A DNA stretch of 64,000 nucleotides. Source: Flocculibacter collagenilyticus (GTDB lineage: Bacteria; Pseudomonadota; Gammaproteobacteria; Enterobacterales; Alteromonadaceae). Location: positions 3,299,899 to 3,363,898 of the forward strand of contig NZ_CP059888.1 in the NCBI RefSeq assembly GCF_016469335.1. Direction: 5' to 3'. Each line of letters begins with the position of its first letter. The first letter of the stretch is position 1. The notes beneath the pieces are model-generated. The model did no database searches. It was given only the letters and a program-made list of their open reading frames with translations, and was not told where the DNA came from. Below are positions 1-9,752 of the stretch, in pieces. A program made the translations under genes and the position numbers.

Positions 1-1
1 A

Positions 2-127
2 TTAGCGGCAAAAAATAATCTAACACTTGATGTGGTTGCAAAGCTGGCAGGTAAAAAAGCGATTGAGAAAACAAAATCGGGCAACTATATAAAATCTCTA
101 GATGGGAAGTGGATAAAGAAACCATAA
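2..127 (+). CDS. C-terminal end of an unknown protein (5' truncated by window)
   Basis: An open frame enters from the left edge and stops at TAA 125-127, giving 41 residues rich in lysine and ending in GKWIKKP. It is followed by a hairpin terminator, which supports it being the true 3' end of a gene. I do not recognise the family from this fragment. Confidence 0.5.
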   Translation, partial: LAAKNNLTLDVVAKLAGKKAIEKTKSGNYIKSLDGKWIKKP

Positions 128-185
128 CCACTATAATTTAAATAGTAAAAGTACCAGTCACTTTAATTTGATTTAAGTGCGTCTA

Positions 186-210
186 GGCCGCAATATATGC
201 GGCTTGTTTT
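186..210 (+). terminator. Rho-independent terminator of the truncated first gene
   Basis: GCCGCA and TGCGGC form a stem around a short AT loop and are followed by a T-rich tail (TTGTTTTC). It separates the upstream partial gene from prsT. Confidence 0.65.
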
Positions 211-334
211 CATTGCGCGAGCCTTCGTAATTGTACGCGTTGTTGTCAATGTAATAAATCAAAGTAACTTCATAGTTATCGATTAATGTTTTACTGTAGC
301 CATTAGAAGCGACATAAAACAAAGGAGAAAATAC

Positions 335-3145
335 ATGCCTAGTTTGGCTATTCGTTCCATTTTTATTGCCACCCTTGCCGCCTCTTCCCTAATAGGTTGC
401 AGCGAAAGAACCCCCGAAGAGCATATTCAGCTTGCCAAAGAGCACTTAGCGAAACAGCAAACCCATGCAGCTATTATTGAATTAAAAAACGTGGTAGCAA
501 AACAGCCACAAAATACTGAAGCGCGTTTGTTATTGGGCCAAGCGCATTTAGAAAATGGCGCATCGGCATTCGCCATAAAAGAATTTACCAAAGCGCAAAA
601 GAATGGCTTAACCCACGCCAAAGTTGCCCGCTTTATGACAGAAGCACTATTTCAAAGTCAAGACTACCAAAGTACCATTGACTACTTGGAAGAGCTGCCA
701 GACAAAATTAAACGCAGTACGCCACTCTTTACGTTTTATGAAGCATGGAGCTATTACCACCTCAATGATAGAGAGCACACAAAAGCCTTATTAGTAACAC
801 ACACGCCCGACCATGTGTCACCGTATGCACATGCAGGAATATTACTGCGCACAGCCGTATCAGATGATACTGAAGCCTATGACCAAGCAAAAAAGCAGCT
901 CTTGAGTAACCCTTCATTATTTGCTGACGCCCATTTATTAATCGGCCAACTCAGTTACGTAAAAGCCGATTACGATAGTGCAATAGAACACCTAAAGCTT
1001 TACGAAGCTAAACGCCCGCAGCATTTGTCGACACATTTCGCATTAGCTAAAACGCTCATGAATGCCAATGAAACCGAGCAAGCTGAAGTATATATTAATA
1101 AACTTATCGCCAATGTACCTGAAAGCCCACAAGCAAATGAGCTAGCAGCAGGTATTGAGTTTGAAAAAGAAAATTACGAGAAAGCCAGTCAGTTTATTGA
1201 GAAAGCAATTCAAAATGGCGCTGATACACCTCAAAACCACTTGCTTGCCGGACTTTCGGCCTACAAGAACAAAAATTTTGAAAAAGCGTATTACCACCTT
1301 GAGCCATTAAGCAATATGTTAAAGCCCAATCATGTTGCCAAACGTGTGTTATTAGCAACCCAAGTGATCCTTAATAAACATGATGAAGCGTTTGATAATC
1401 TCGTTAATTTAGAAGAAATGTCAGAAGAGGATATTTCATTAATTAATGCAACCAGTTACGCCTTAATCAACAGTGGCGAAAATGAAAAAGCTGCGCAATT
1501 GCTAGATCACACCCAAGGCCAACAACTTGATACGCAGCAACTGCATCAACAAGGTATTTTGAAGCTGTCTATCGACGACGAGTCGGGTATCGAATTATTA
1601 AAACAAGCGCTTAAAAAAGATCCTAATCACGCGCCGAGTAAATTAACCTATGCGGCGGCGTTATATCGCGCGAATAATATAAAGGAAGCAAAAGTATTCA
1701 CAGAGGAACTTATCGAAGCTGAGCAGCTACTTGAACAGTCTCGTAATTTGCATGCTGCTATTTTATTAAAAGAAAACAATATTGACAAAGCAGAATCCAA
1801 CCTTAAACAAGTACTAGCAATAAACAAAAGCAATGCGACTGCTAATTTATACTTCGCGAAACAAGCACTCAAGCGTAAACAAGCTAATGAAGCGCTGCCT
1901 TACCTTACTAACTTGCTTAACGAGCAACCAGATCACTTTACCGCGTTGCTATATTACCGTGAAGCTCAGCAACAATTAGGGCAACCAGAATTAGCACTGG
2001 ATAAAGTCCGTGAAGGCTTCTCTTTTGACGATAATCAACGCAAAGCAAACAGTAAGAAGCAAAACCCACTGATTCAAGATAGAGTCAGTTTACGTTTAGC
2101 ATTATTTAATGCCGAACTTGAGCTTAACAATAACGAAGCTGAAAAAGCCTTAACCATTTTAAATAAAGTAGACAAGCAAGACAGCACATTGCCCCCTCAA
2201 TATTGGCAGCTTCTTATACGAGCCTTAGCCGTGACTAAAGAAACAGATAAGTTTGAAAACGCACTAATGATGTGGGAACGACACACCTCAGTGGCTGAAC
2301 CTTATACGCGACTAGCGAACTTATATGAAAAACAAAATAACTTGGCAAAAGCCTATCAAACAGTGCAAGATGGCCTAGCGCGCTTTCCAGAAGACAGTGC
2401 GCTGCGCCTAATGAATGCGCATATTTTAATCGAGCAAAAGTCTTACAGTAAAGCACAGCAAGCTCTTGATAAATTAAAGAATCAAGATATTGACCAAGTC
2501 ATTGTTGAAGGTTTAGAAGGGCGATTATTGGCCTTTAAAGGGGATCATGTTTTAGCGTTGCCAAAAGTGGAAGCGCACTACAATAAAATTCCCTCTGCTA
2601 GAACCGCGGGATTACTCTATACCTTATATCAAAAACAAGAAAAACCTGAAAAAGCCAAGGCTTTTATTGAGCAGCACTTAGAGCAATTCCCGCAAGATAA
2701 TCCTCTTCGGTTGATTTTAGCGAATCAGTATCTGCATGAGAATAAAGAACAGGCTCATAAATTGTATTTAGCCTCATTAGCGTATTCACCAAATAATTTA
2801 ATTGCCTTAAACAACACGGCATGGCTGTATTATGAAAAAGGTGAATTAGATCAAGCGGAAAAATACGCCAGTAAAGCACTTGATGTTGCACCTGAAAATA
2901 GTGCAGTGCTTGACACCAACGGCTTAATTTTACTGCGCAAAGAAGAATTTAGAAGAGCACGTAAATTACTCGCTAAAGCGTACAAGCTTTCGCCGAAAAA
3001 TCACGATATTGCGGTGCACTATGCGGAAGCACTCATTGAAAATAATGATATTTATCAAGCAGAGCGAGTGCTTGAGAAAATTAAACAACCCAATGATGAA
3101 ACGAAGAAAGAAATAAATCGCGTCAAAGAAAAGATAAAAAAATAG
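335..3145 (+). CDS. prsT: PEP-CTERM system TPR-repeat lipoprotein PrsT
   Basis: 936-residue protein with an N-terminal lipoprotein signal (lipobox LIGC, cysteine at residue 22) followed almost entirely by tetratricopeptide-like helical repeats, seen as recurring alanine/leucine patterns such as KAEVYxxKL, NLAKAYQ and GELDQAEKYA up to the C-terminus. Length and architecture match the TPR lipoprotein PrsT that accompanies exosortase A (XrtA)/PEP-CTERM systems and exopolysaccharide loci. It is probably anchored in the outer membrane facing the periplasm and acts as a scaffold in sorting or polysaccharide export; that role is inferred. The start has a good ribosome site (AAAGGAG). No exosortase or EPS genes flank it here, so it stands apart from its usual partners. 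Confidence 0.85.
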   Translation: MPSLAIRSIFIATLAASSLIGCSERTPEEHIQLAKEHLAKQQTHAAIIELKNVVAKQPQNTEARLLLGQAHLENGASAFAIKEFTKAQKNGLTHAKVARFMTEALFQSQDYQSTIDYLEELPDKIKRSTPLFTFYEAWSYYHLNDREHTKALLVTHTPDHVSPYAHAGILLRTAVSDDTEAYDQAKKQLLSNPSLFADAHLLIGQLSYVKADYDSAIEHLKLYEAKRPQHLSTHFALAKTLMNANETEQAEVYINKLIANVPESPQANELAAGIEFEKENYEKASQFIEKAIQNGADTPQNHLLAGLSAYKNKNFEKAYYHLEPLSNMLKPNHVAKRVLLATQVILNKHDEAFDNLVNLEEMSEEDISLINATSYALINSGENEKAAQLLDHTQGQQLDTQQLHQQGILKLSIDDESGIELLKQALKKDPNHAPSKLTYAAALYRANNIKEAKVFTEELIEAEQLLEQSRNLHAAILLKENNIDKAESNLKQVLAINKSNATANLYFAKQALKRKQANEALPYLTNLLNEQPDHFTALLYYREAQQQLGQPELALDKVREGFSFDDNQRKANSKKQNPLIQDRVSLRLALFNAELELNNNEAEKALTILNKVDKQDSTLPPQYWQLLIRALAVTKETDKFENALMMWERHTSVAEPYTRLANLYEKQNNLAKAYQTVQDGLARFPEDSALRLMNAHILIEQKSYSKAQQALDKLKNQDIDQVIVEGLEGRLLAFKGDHVLALPKVEAHYNKIPSARTAGLLYTLYQKQEKPEKAKAFIEQHLEQFPQDNPLRLILANQYLHENKEQAHKLYLASLAYSPNNLIALNNTAWLYYEKGELDQAEKYASKALDVAPENSAVLDTNGLILLRKEEFRRARKLLAKAYKLSPKNHDIAVHYAEALIENNDIYQAERVLEKIKQPNDETKKEINRVKEKIKK

Positions 3146-3199
3146 TCTTGCTGAAGCATGTAACCGTTAGAGGTTAAACACCACCATCAACTCACTGTA

Positions 3200-3228
3200 A
3201 AAAGGGCGCTCAAAGTAGCGCTCTATTT
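3200..3228 (+). terminator. Possible terminator hairpin after prsT
   Basis: GGGCGCT and AGCGCTC pair around a six-base loop 60 bases after the prsT stop. The tail is only weakly T-rich, so this is a moderate call. Confidence 0.45.
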
Positions 3229-3328
3229 CATGATTAACTAAAAAACAAGCCATAGCTGATTTTGAACTATACTCACAGTAAGGATCCTTTTAAATACGTG
3301 TCCTGAACGTAAGATGTAGGCAGTGACT

Positions 3329-4336
3329 ATGCAGCTAGTAGTAAAAAAGAATAACACTAAACTCAACAGGCTATTAGCGGTGATGGGTGCCTGCGTGCAT
3401 TTCTACCTAGTGCTAATCGCACTAACCCAACCAACCTATGCACAGGCAATCACCCAGACAAGTCCTCAAGAAAATACCCAAGCAAACAAACAAGCAAACA
3501 CTAACTCGTTAAAGATCACATGGATGATTAGTGACTCTCCGCCTTTTCATATTACTCAGCCAAAGCCGCCTTTTAGCCATGGCATTTGCGATCTCTTAGT
3601 TGAAAAGTTGATTGCTGCCAGCCCCTACCTTAAGCATAAACGCGTTGTATTACCTCAGAATCGTATTCACAAAAAATTAGCCAGTGGCGAACCTGTGTGC
3701 TTTCCCTGCATGATTCATCGTAAAAAAGCGACTGCGGTAGCTGATTACTCTATTCCTACTACGTTATATCCAGCTTTTAGCGTGATAGTAGCTAAAGATC
3801 GCTTGGCAGCATTTACACAGCGGTATGGCGCAAGCATTTCTATTGCTAAATTACTTAATGACCGAAGATTTACTCTAGGACGCTCTTCAGCACGACGCTA
3901 TGGCCCAATCTTACAGCCAATTCTTGACGATAGCTGGGCATACAATCATGGCGTAGTGACCTATAGTTTTGAAAAATCAACATTAACAACGTTAAATTTA
4001 CTTTCTAAGCGACGTGCTGATTACGTTATTGATTACCCCACTTCACATAAATATCACGAAGCAGAATTCAATTATAAAATGCAGGTTTTACCCATAAAAG
4101 AACTAGAAAATACGTACACGCTAGGCGCGGTAGGTTGCTCTACAACGGCACCGAATAACTTTGCTAACGATGCGCTTGCTAATATTAATCAGGCGCTAGA
4201 AGAGCACGTATTAAACGATCCAGAGTATATTATGCATTTAAATTTTTGGATGAGTGATTACATCAAGAACTATACTCAACAGTATATTGAAAAGGTAGTT
4301 AATTATGAGGACTCTACGCCAAGGAAAGATAACTAA
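3329..4336 (+). CDS. Periplasmic solute-binding-like protein (TIGR02285-like)
   Basis: About 335 residues. A signal peptide (hydrophobic stretch ending near TYAQA) is followed by a type-2 periplasmic binding fold resembling bacterial extracellular solute-binding family 3 proteins. Features are an early LKITWMISDSPPF strand, a FSHGICD segment and a CFPCMIHRKK motif typical of the TIGR02285-like group. No permease or ATPase genes are adjacent, so a transport role is not supported; lone members of this group may be sensors or polar amino acid binders. An in-frame GTG at 3323 is an alternative start, but the ATG at 3329 is better placed after TAGG. The ligand is unknown. Confidence 0.65.
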   Translation: MQLVVKKNNTKLNRLLAVMGACVHFYLVLIALTQPTYAQAITQTSPQENTQANKQANTNSLKITWMISDSPPFHITQPKPPFSHGICDLLVEKLIAASPYLKHKRVVLPQNRIHKKLASGEPVCFPCMIHRKKATAVADYSIPTTLYPAFSVIVAKDRLAAFTQRYGASISIAKLLNDRRFTLGRSSARRYGPILQPILDDSWAYNHGVVTYSFEKSTLTTLNLLSKRRADYVIDYPTSHKYHEAEFNYKMQVLPIKELENTYTLGAVGCSTTAPNNFANDALANINQALEEHVLNDPEYIMHLNFWMSDYIKNYTQQYIEKVVNYEDSTPRKDN

Positions 4337-4348
4337 TAAAAGAAGCTT

Positions 4349-4758
<410 letters not shown>

Positions 4759-4765
4759 GCGAGCG

Positions 4766-4794
4766 ATTATACAGACAAACCCGTCACGCAACAA
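4766..4794 (-). promoter_or_regulatory. Sigma-70 promoter of rnpB
   Basis: On the minus strand a TTGTTG -35 (4789-4794) and a perfect TATAAT -10 (4766-4771) are separated by 17 bases. The GC-rich stretch between the -10 and the 5' end of the RNA resembles a stringent discriminator. The -10 sits about 8 bases upstream of the inferred 5' end. Confidence 0.75.
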
Positions 4795-4821
4795 CACACA
4801 ACAACAAATGACTCGTGCAAT

Positions 4822-5655
4822 TTATGCTTGCTCGGCTAAGCCAGCCTTGTATAAGTCATTTTTCTTTAAATCAAAGTGCTTTGCCGTAATGGCCGCAGCT
4901 TTTTTAAGTGGCAACTCTTCTTGTAGCAAGGTCATTAATGTCATGGCTTCTTCAGGGATGGCTGTTGCAGCTTTTTCTTTGCCTTTAATAATTAAAACAA
5001 TTTCCCCTTTCTGGCGATTTTCATCCTCGACTAACCATTCCTTCAACTGGATGGCTGTGCCGTAAAAAAAAGTTTCATACGTTTTAGTCAACTCTTTTGC
5101 CATAACAATTTGTTGTTGTTCGCCCATGATCACAATTAAGTCTTCAATACTGGCCAACAATCGGCGCGGACTTTCGTAACACACCATGGTTTCAGACAGT
5201 CCAGCTAATTTTTGATAAAACGCTTGTCGTGCGTGAGACTTAGGTGGCGTAAAGCCACGAAAAGAAAATTCATTGGTAGGCAGGCCTGCACAGCACAATG
5301 CCGCAATGGTTGCACTTGGTCCTGGTATCGGCATAACAGTCACCCCCGCTTCGCGACACGCGTTCACCAACGCATATCCAGGGTCGCTAATAAGTGGTGT
5401 TCCCGCATCTGATACTAGCGCAATAGTTTGGCCTTGCTGTAAGCGTTCAACCACTTTAGCTGCAATTTGTTTTTCATTATGATCATGAAGTGCCATCGTT
5501 TTGGTTGAAATTTGATAATGATTAAGCAACTTCATGGTATGACGGGTATCTTCTGCTGCTATCACGTTAACCTCTTTAAGTACATCTAGGGCACGTAACG
5601 TAATATCGGCTAAATTTCCAATGGGTGTGGCGACTATATATAGAATTCCCGACAT
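4822..5655 (-). CDS. rsmI: 16S rRNA 2'-O-ribose C1402 methyltransferase RsmI
   Basis: 277 residues with the tetrapyrrole-methylase fold typical of RsmI. The N-terminus has ILYIVATPIGNLADIT; next come AAEDTRHTMKLL, LVSDAGTPLISDPG and the PIPGPSA loop that binds S-adenosylmethionine. It methylates the 2'-hydroxyl of C1402 in the ribosomal decoding centre. It is divergent from lpoA with about 76 bases between them and lies just upstream of rnpB on the same strand, the conserved gammaproteobacterial arrangement. Confidence 0.95.
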   Translation of the reverse strand: MSGILYIVATPIGNLADITLRALDVLKEVNVIAAEDTRHTMKLLNHYQISTKTMALHDHNEKQIAAKVVERLQQGQTIALVSDAGTPLISDPGYALVNACREAGVTVMPIPGPSATIAALCCAGLPTNEFSFRGFTPPKSHARQAFYQKLAGLSETMVCYESPRRLLASIEDLIVIMGEQQQIVMAKELTKTYETFFYGTAIQLKEWLVEDENRQKGEIVLIIKGKEKAATAIPEEAMTLMTLLQEELPLKKAAAITAKHFDLKKNDLYKAGLAEQA

Positions 5656-5731
5656 TTTAACTCCAGTTGCATTGTGCTTATTGTTCGGCAGCAGTAATAT
5701 AATAAAACTTTGGTTATTCTAATGAGTTTAC

Positions 5732-7618
5732 GTGGAAGTTTACAGATATATAACAGTCGCCTTTGCTTTTATCCTTGCACTTGTGTTGGCAAGTTGCGGT
5801 AGCGCACCTAAAAAAGTAAAAACAGAGCCTGTCGCAACACCCATTGTTGAACCTGTTACTCAGCAACCTAATACAGTAAAAGAGTGGGTAGCGTTGGCTG
5901 AAGCAACTAACGTCCCTCAACAACGATGGGCTCATTACATTCATGCTGCACGCACTGCACTGGCAAACGAGCAGTACATGCAAAGTAAAGTCATCGTATT
6001 GCAGCTACTTACCTTTGCCAATTTATCTGAGACACAAACAGCACAGTTACACATACTACAAAGCCAGCAATTACTTGCCGAGCAGCAGCCTAGCCAAGCT
6101 AGCATGATGTTAAAGTCAATTAACCGAAGTGTAATTAGTGCCCTATCAAGTGAAGAGCAGCTCCAATTTTATCAAGCTTTAGAGCAAGCCTACTTTGAGC
6201 AGCAGCAATTTGTAAACGCATTAGAAATTGAATTACACATTGAAAGCGCATTTCAAAATACGATTAGCGATGAAGAAACCCAGTTATTGCACCAGCGGAT
6301 CTGGCACTCATTAAGCCAGCTACCTGAATATGCACTGACAACGTTTGGTAAAAATCAGTTTAATTTAAGCCAATCAAGTCAAGGATGGGTTGATTTATCA
6401 CTAACAGTTAGGCGTCACCTTGGTAATCCAACCGCGCTTCATCAAGCGTTGCAATTGTGGCAACAACGCTATTCAAATCACCCATCAATTAACCAGTTAC
6501 CAGACGCGTTTCAGCAAGTGCTTGAAGTTTCACCATACAACAAAGGCACAATCGTGCTTCTGTTACAATTCTCAGGCCGCTTTAAGCAAGAAGCGTTAGC
6601 CGTTAGAGATGGCCTACTCACTGCCATCGAACATACTGACACACAGTTACACATTGTTGACAGCAACCAGCCCCAAGAAGCGATAGTTGCAACCATAACA
6701 GAACTAAACCCCGACTTTATTATCGGCCCATTATTAAAAAGTAATGTCGATAAATTCATAGCTACCGAGTTGTACCAAACTGTTCCTACCTTGTTATTAA
6801 ATAGTCCTAGCCAACCTATTAATGACGCAGCACCACACCTGTACAACCTGACTCTCTCACGTAGTGATGAATTAAAACAAGCTGCAACAGACTTAATAAA
6901 ACTCAACTTCAAGCATCCTGTTATTGTGGCGGAAAATAATAGCAGTGGGCAGCGCGAAGCCGAATTTTTAGCGCGAAATTGGCAAGAACAAGCGGCCAAA
7001 ATAGAAAAAAATGCCGCAATTGATATCATTTACTTTAATGGCACTCATGATATGAGCAAAGCGATTAGCAGCACCCTTGACGTGGATGAGAGTAAAAAAC
7101 GCATTAGCCGTATTAAGCGCTTTACTAATAAACGCATTAAGAGTGATACACGCAACCGTAGAGACATTGACGCGTTTTACATCATCGCCAATCCAATTCA
7201 AACCCACCTTTTAAAACCGTTTATAGATGTGAGCATCAGCCCTTTTGCCACGGCAGTACCTGTTTTTGCCTCTTCTAAAAGCTATGGCAACTATAAAACA
7301 GCCAAAAAAGAGTTAACTAATATCAAATTTACCGACATGCCATGGATTATTGGCTCTCAAAGCAAAATAAAATCATTACGCTCGCAAAGCCAGCAACTTT
7401 GGCCGGAGCGCAATATTCAGCAACTTCGTTTATTTGCTTTAGGATATGACAGCTACCAACTTATCAATCAACTTGCTCAAATGCGAGTACTACCTGGGCA
7501 AAGCATTTCAGGCTTAACAGGGCAACTCTCTGTTACTCACACAGGTAATGTTGAAAGGAAACTGATGTGGGCAAGATTCAATAAAGGAAAGGTGACACGG
7601 ATTGAAACCCCTTACTAA
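5732..7618 (+). CDS. lpoA: Penicillin-binding protein activator LpoA
   Basis: 628-residue outer-membrane lipoprotein: hydrophobic signal with lipobox LASC, a TPR-like helical N-terminal half (to about residue 260), then a periplasmic-binding-protein-like C-terminal domain (from about VSPYNKGTIVLLLQFSGRF onward). LpoA reaches through the periplasm to stimulate PBP1A in peptidoglycan synthesis. Start is GTG; no better in-frame start precedes the signal peptide. It overlaps yraN by 17 bases and heads the lpoA-yraN-diaA-dolP cluster known from E. coli. Slightly shorter than the E. coli protein. Confidence 0.93.
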   Translation: MEVYRYITVAFAFILALVLASCGSAPKKVKTEPVATPIVEPVTQQPNTVKEWVALAEATNVPQQRWAHYIHAARTALANEQYMQSKVIVLQLLTFANLSETQTAQLHILQSQQLLAEQQPSQASMMLKSINRSVISALSSEEQLQFYQALEQAYFEQQQFVNALEIELHIESAFQNTISDEETQLLHQRIWHSLSQLPEYALTTFGKNQFNLSQSSQGWVDLSLTVRRHLGNPTALHQALQLWQQRYSNHPSINQLPDAFQQVLEVSPYNKGTIVLLLQFSGRFKQEALAVRDGLLTAIEHTDTQLHIVDSNQPQEAIVATITELNPDFIIGPLLKSNVDKFIATELYQTVPTLLLNSPSQPINDAAPHLYNLTLSRSDELKQAATDLIKLNFKHPVIVAENNSSGQREAEFLARNWQEQAAKIEKNAAIDIIYFNGTHDMSKAISSTLDVDESKKRISRIKRFTNKRIKSDTRNRRDIDAFYIIANPIQTHLLKPFIDVSISPFATAVPVFASSKSYGNYKTAKKELTNIKFTDMPWIIGSQSKIKSLRSQSQQLWPERNIQQLRLFALGYDSYQLINQLAQMRVLPGQSISGLTGQLSVTHTGNVERKLMWARFNKGKVTRIETPY

Positions 7619-7976
7619 ACTGTTTAGCGCATCAACTAAGCATAAAGGTGATTACTATGAAAGCCTTGCACTTAATCACCTAAAAAAGCATGGCTATCGA
7701 CTCATTGAAGCAAATTACAATACGCGCTTCGGAGAAATCGATCTTATTGTAAAAAACGACGATAGCCTCGTATTTGTTGAAGTGAGATATCGTAAAAATG
7801 ATCACCACGGCTCAGCAGCTGAATCGGTCACACCAAGCAAACAAAAGAAAATAATCAAAACTGCACAACATTTTCTTACTCAATTTAATCTCACTGATAC
7901 TGCATGTCGATTTGATGTTATCGCGTTTTCAGGTGACAATAGCCAACCATTGCAATGGCACCAAAATGCATTCTAA
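7602..7976 (+). CDS. yraN: YraN family (UPF0102) nuclease-like protein
   Basis: 124 residues with the UPF0102 signature: GDYYESLALNHLKKHGY, then NYNTRFGEIDLIVKNDD and FVEVRYRK. These are the E..., GEIDLI and EVR motifs of the restriction-endonuclease-like (Holliday junction resolvase-like) fold. Biological function is not established. The start appears to be TTG at 7602, inside the end of lpoA, with a GGAAAGG ribosome site, implying translational coupling. Confidence 0.9.
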   Translation: MKPLTKLFSASTKHKGDYYESLALNHLKKHGYRLIEANYNTRFGEIDLIVKNDDSLVFVEVRYRKNDHHGSAAESVTPSKQKKIIKTAQHFLTQFNLTDTACRFDVIAFSGDNSQPLQWHQNAF

Positions 7977-7993
7977 TTATTTAAGAAAAATAT

Positions 7994-8584
7994 ATGCAAG
8001 ATAAAGTAAGACAATTATTTACAGAGAGTATACAAACTCAAATTGCTGCAGGCGACACGCTTGCGGGTGTATTAGAACAATCTGCATTGATGATCGTACA
8101 AACACTCCTAACGGGTAACAAAGTAATTTGTTGTGGTTATCAAAGCTGTTTCACTTTATCCACGCACTTTGCCAACCTTCTCATCAACCACTTTGAAACT
8201 GAACGCCCTTGTTTGCCCGCCATCACACTAAACAGTGATTTAAATTCGATGTCGACGGTAGCAAGAGACGTGAACCATGCAGAGCACTTTTCACGTCAAG
8301 TTAGAGCATTAGCGAACCCAGGAGACTTACTCTTAGCCTTCTCATTAACAGGTAATGAAGCGCCCGTTGTTGCCGCGATAGAGTCGGCCCTGACAAAAGA
8401 TTTGGCTATTATTGCGTTTAATGGTGAAGAAGGGCATGACATATCAGGACTGCTTGGTAATAATGATATTGAAGTTAAGGTGCCTTCTAAGCGTCCTGCA
8501 CGCATTATGGAAGGACATTTATTCCATATTCATTTACTGGCTGAGCTTATTGACGAAACATTATTCCCGCAACAGGAAGCATAA
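7994..8584 (+). CDS. diaA: DnaA initiator-associating protein DiaA (SIS domain)
   Basis: 196 residues forming a single SIS (sugar isomerase) domain related to phosphoheptose isomerase GmhA, with the ICCGYQSCFTLSTHFAN and LLLAFSLTGNEAPVVAAIE segments. Position between yraN and dolP identifies it as DiaA, which as a tetramer binds several DnaA molecules at oriC and promotes orderly initiation, rather than GmhA. It ends two bases before dolP, so the two are almost certainly cotranscribed. Confidence 0.88.
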   Translation: MQDKVRQLFTESIQTQIAAGDTLAGVLEQSALMIVQTLLTGNKVICCGYQSCFTLSTHFANLLINHFETERPCLPAITLNSDLNSMSTVARDVNHAEHFSRQVRALANPGDLLLAFSLTGNEAPVVAAIESALTKDLAIIAFNGEEGHDISGLLGNNDIEVKVPSKRPARIMEGHLFHIHLLAELIDETLFPQQEA

Positions 8585-8586
8585 TT

Positions 8587-9156
8587 ATGAGAAAATTTTC
8601 CTTACCCCTTTTATTAGCCTCTGTTCTTATTCTTGAAGGTTGTGCGGTGGCTGTTGTTGCAGGTGCAGCGGGCGCAGCATCTGCTGCAAATGATCGCAGA
8701 AGTATTGGCGCTCAAATTGACGATAACAATATTGAAGTAAAAGCAGAACTGCTTTTTTCTGAACACGCTAGCTTGCGAGAACATAGCAACATTAGCATTG
8801 TGTCGTTCAATGGCGTTGTTTTATTGGTAGGTCAAGCACCTAATGATCAGCTAAGAGATCTTGCAGCGAAAACCGTTGCCGATATTATTGGTGTGAAAAA
8901 AATCCATAACCAGATCCGTATTGGTAGTAGCACGTCTATCACAACTAAAACTAACGACGCATGGCTTACGTCTAAAGTAAAAACCCAACTATTAAGTGAC
9001 GAACAAGTCGCAGGATTAAACATTAAAGTCGTAACAGAAAATGCAGAAGTATTTTTGATGGGGCTAGCAACCATGCACGAAGCTGATAAAGCAGTGGATA
9101 TTGCGCGTAATATTAGCGGTGTAGGCAAAGTAGTAAAAGTATTTGAATATTTATAA
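8587..9156 (+). CDS. dolP: Outer-membrane lipoprotein DolP (two BON domains)
   Basis: 189 residues. Lipobox LEGC with cysteine near residue 19, an alanine/glycine-rich linker, then two BON domains (about 45-115 and 120-189), each with the glycine pattern NGVVLLVGQAPN and AEVFLMGLATMHEADKAV. DolP (YraP) sits in the outer membrane, binds anionic phospholipids at the division site, and supports envelope integrity and BAM function. It is last in the lpoA-yraN-diaA-dolP cluster and is followed by a strong terminator. Confidence 0.93.
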   Translation: MRKFSLPLLLASVLILEGCAVAVVAGAAGAASAANDRRSIGAQIDDNNIEVKAELLFSEHASLREHSNISIVSFNGVVLLVGQAPNDQLRDLAAKTVADIIGVKKIHNQIRIGSSTSITTKTNDAWLTSKVKTQLLSDEQVAGLNIKVVTENAEVFLMGLATMHEADKAVDIARNISGVGKVVKVFEYL

Positions 9157-9209
9157 CTGGCCTAGTTAACGGCTTCTTTAGCCATTTTATTACTCAACTA
9201 CTCATCAGT

Positions 9210-9237
9210 AAAAAGCCCACAACTTGTGGGCTTTTAT
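9210..9237. terminator. Bidirectional terminator between dolP and sspB
   Basis: AAAAAGCCCACAA and TTGTGGGCTTTTA form a GC-rich stem with A-tract and T-tract on opposite sides. It can end the plus-strand dolP transcript and the minus-strand ssp transcript. Confidence 0.85.
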
Positions 9238-9286
9238 CGTAATGCTTACTTAACGTAAAAGTAAAAGCGTAATAACATCAACAATA

Positions 9287-9745
9287 TTACTTAATTACTT
9301 TCAAATGAGAGCGAGACTTTGATTTTTTTTCTGTAGCCTTACTGTCACTTTCACTGCTTGTATCTGACTCTTCCACTTTTGGCGTAGCTTGTAATTTAGG
9401 CTCGAAGTGTAACTCGTCTTCTTGCTGTACTTCCTCTTCTTCAGGAAATACTGTACCTGCACCATTTTCTTTAGCGTAGATAGCTAACACGGCATTAATT
9501 GGCACCATTACATTCATTGGCTTACCACCAAATCTGGCATCAAAAGCAACACAATCGTTATTCATTAACAGATTGCCTACCGCAGCAGGGTTGACGTTTA
9601 ATACAATTTGGCCGTCTTTAACAAACTGCATGGGCACTTTCGCAGCCGGATGCATCGCGTTCACCACAATATACGGTGTCAGCTGATTATCAACGATCCA
9701 ATCGTAAAATGCCCTTAATAAATAAGGGCGATTTGAAGTCATCAT
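9287..9745 (-). CDS. sspB: ClpXP protease specificity-enhancing factor SspB
   Basis: 152 residues. The folded N-terminal part (RPYLLRAFYDWIVDNQLTPY, VNAMHPAAKVP, VAFDARFGG) is the ssrA-tag-binding domain. An acidic, low-complexity linker follows, ending in a basic ClpX-docking tail LKVIK. SspB delivers ssrA-tagged proteins from stalled ribosomes to ClpXP. It begins seven bases after sspA and is cotranscribed with it. Confidence 0.95.
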   Translation of the reverse strand: MMTSNRPYLLRAFYDWIVDNQLTPYIVVNAMHPAAKVPMQFVKDGQIVLNVNPAAVGNLLMNNDCVAFDARFGGKPMNVMVPINAVLAIYAKENGAGTVFPEEEEVQQEDELHFEPKLQATPKVEESDTSSESDSKATEKKSKSRSHLKVIK

Positions 9746-9752
9746 TCGACGA

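Noticed and set aside
128-334. Sigma-54 or PEP-CTERM-type regulatory motif upstream of prsT
   Set aside because: No GG-N10-GC element with acceptable flanks was found; only the terminator of the previous gene is clear.
6511-7029. 172-codon minus-strand frame antisense to lpoA
   Set aside because: Overlaps a well-supported gene entirely and has no recognisable protein features.
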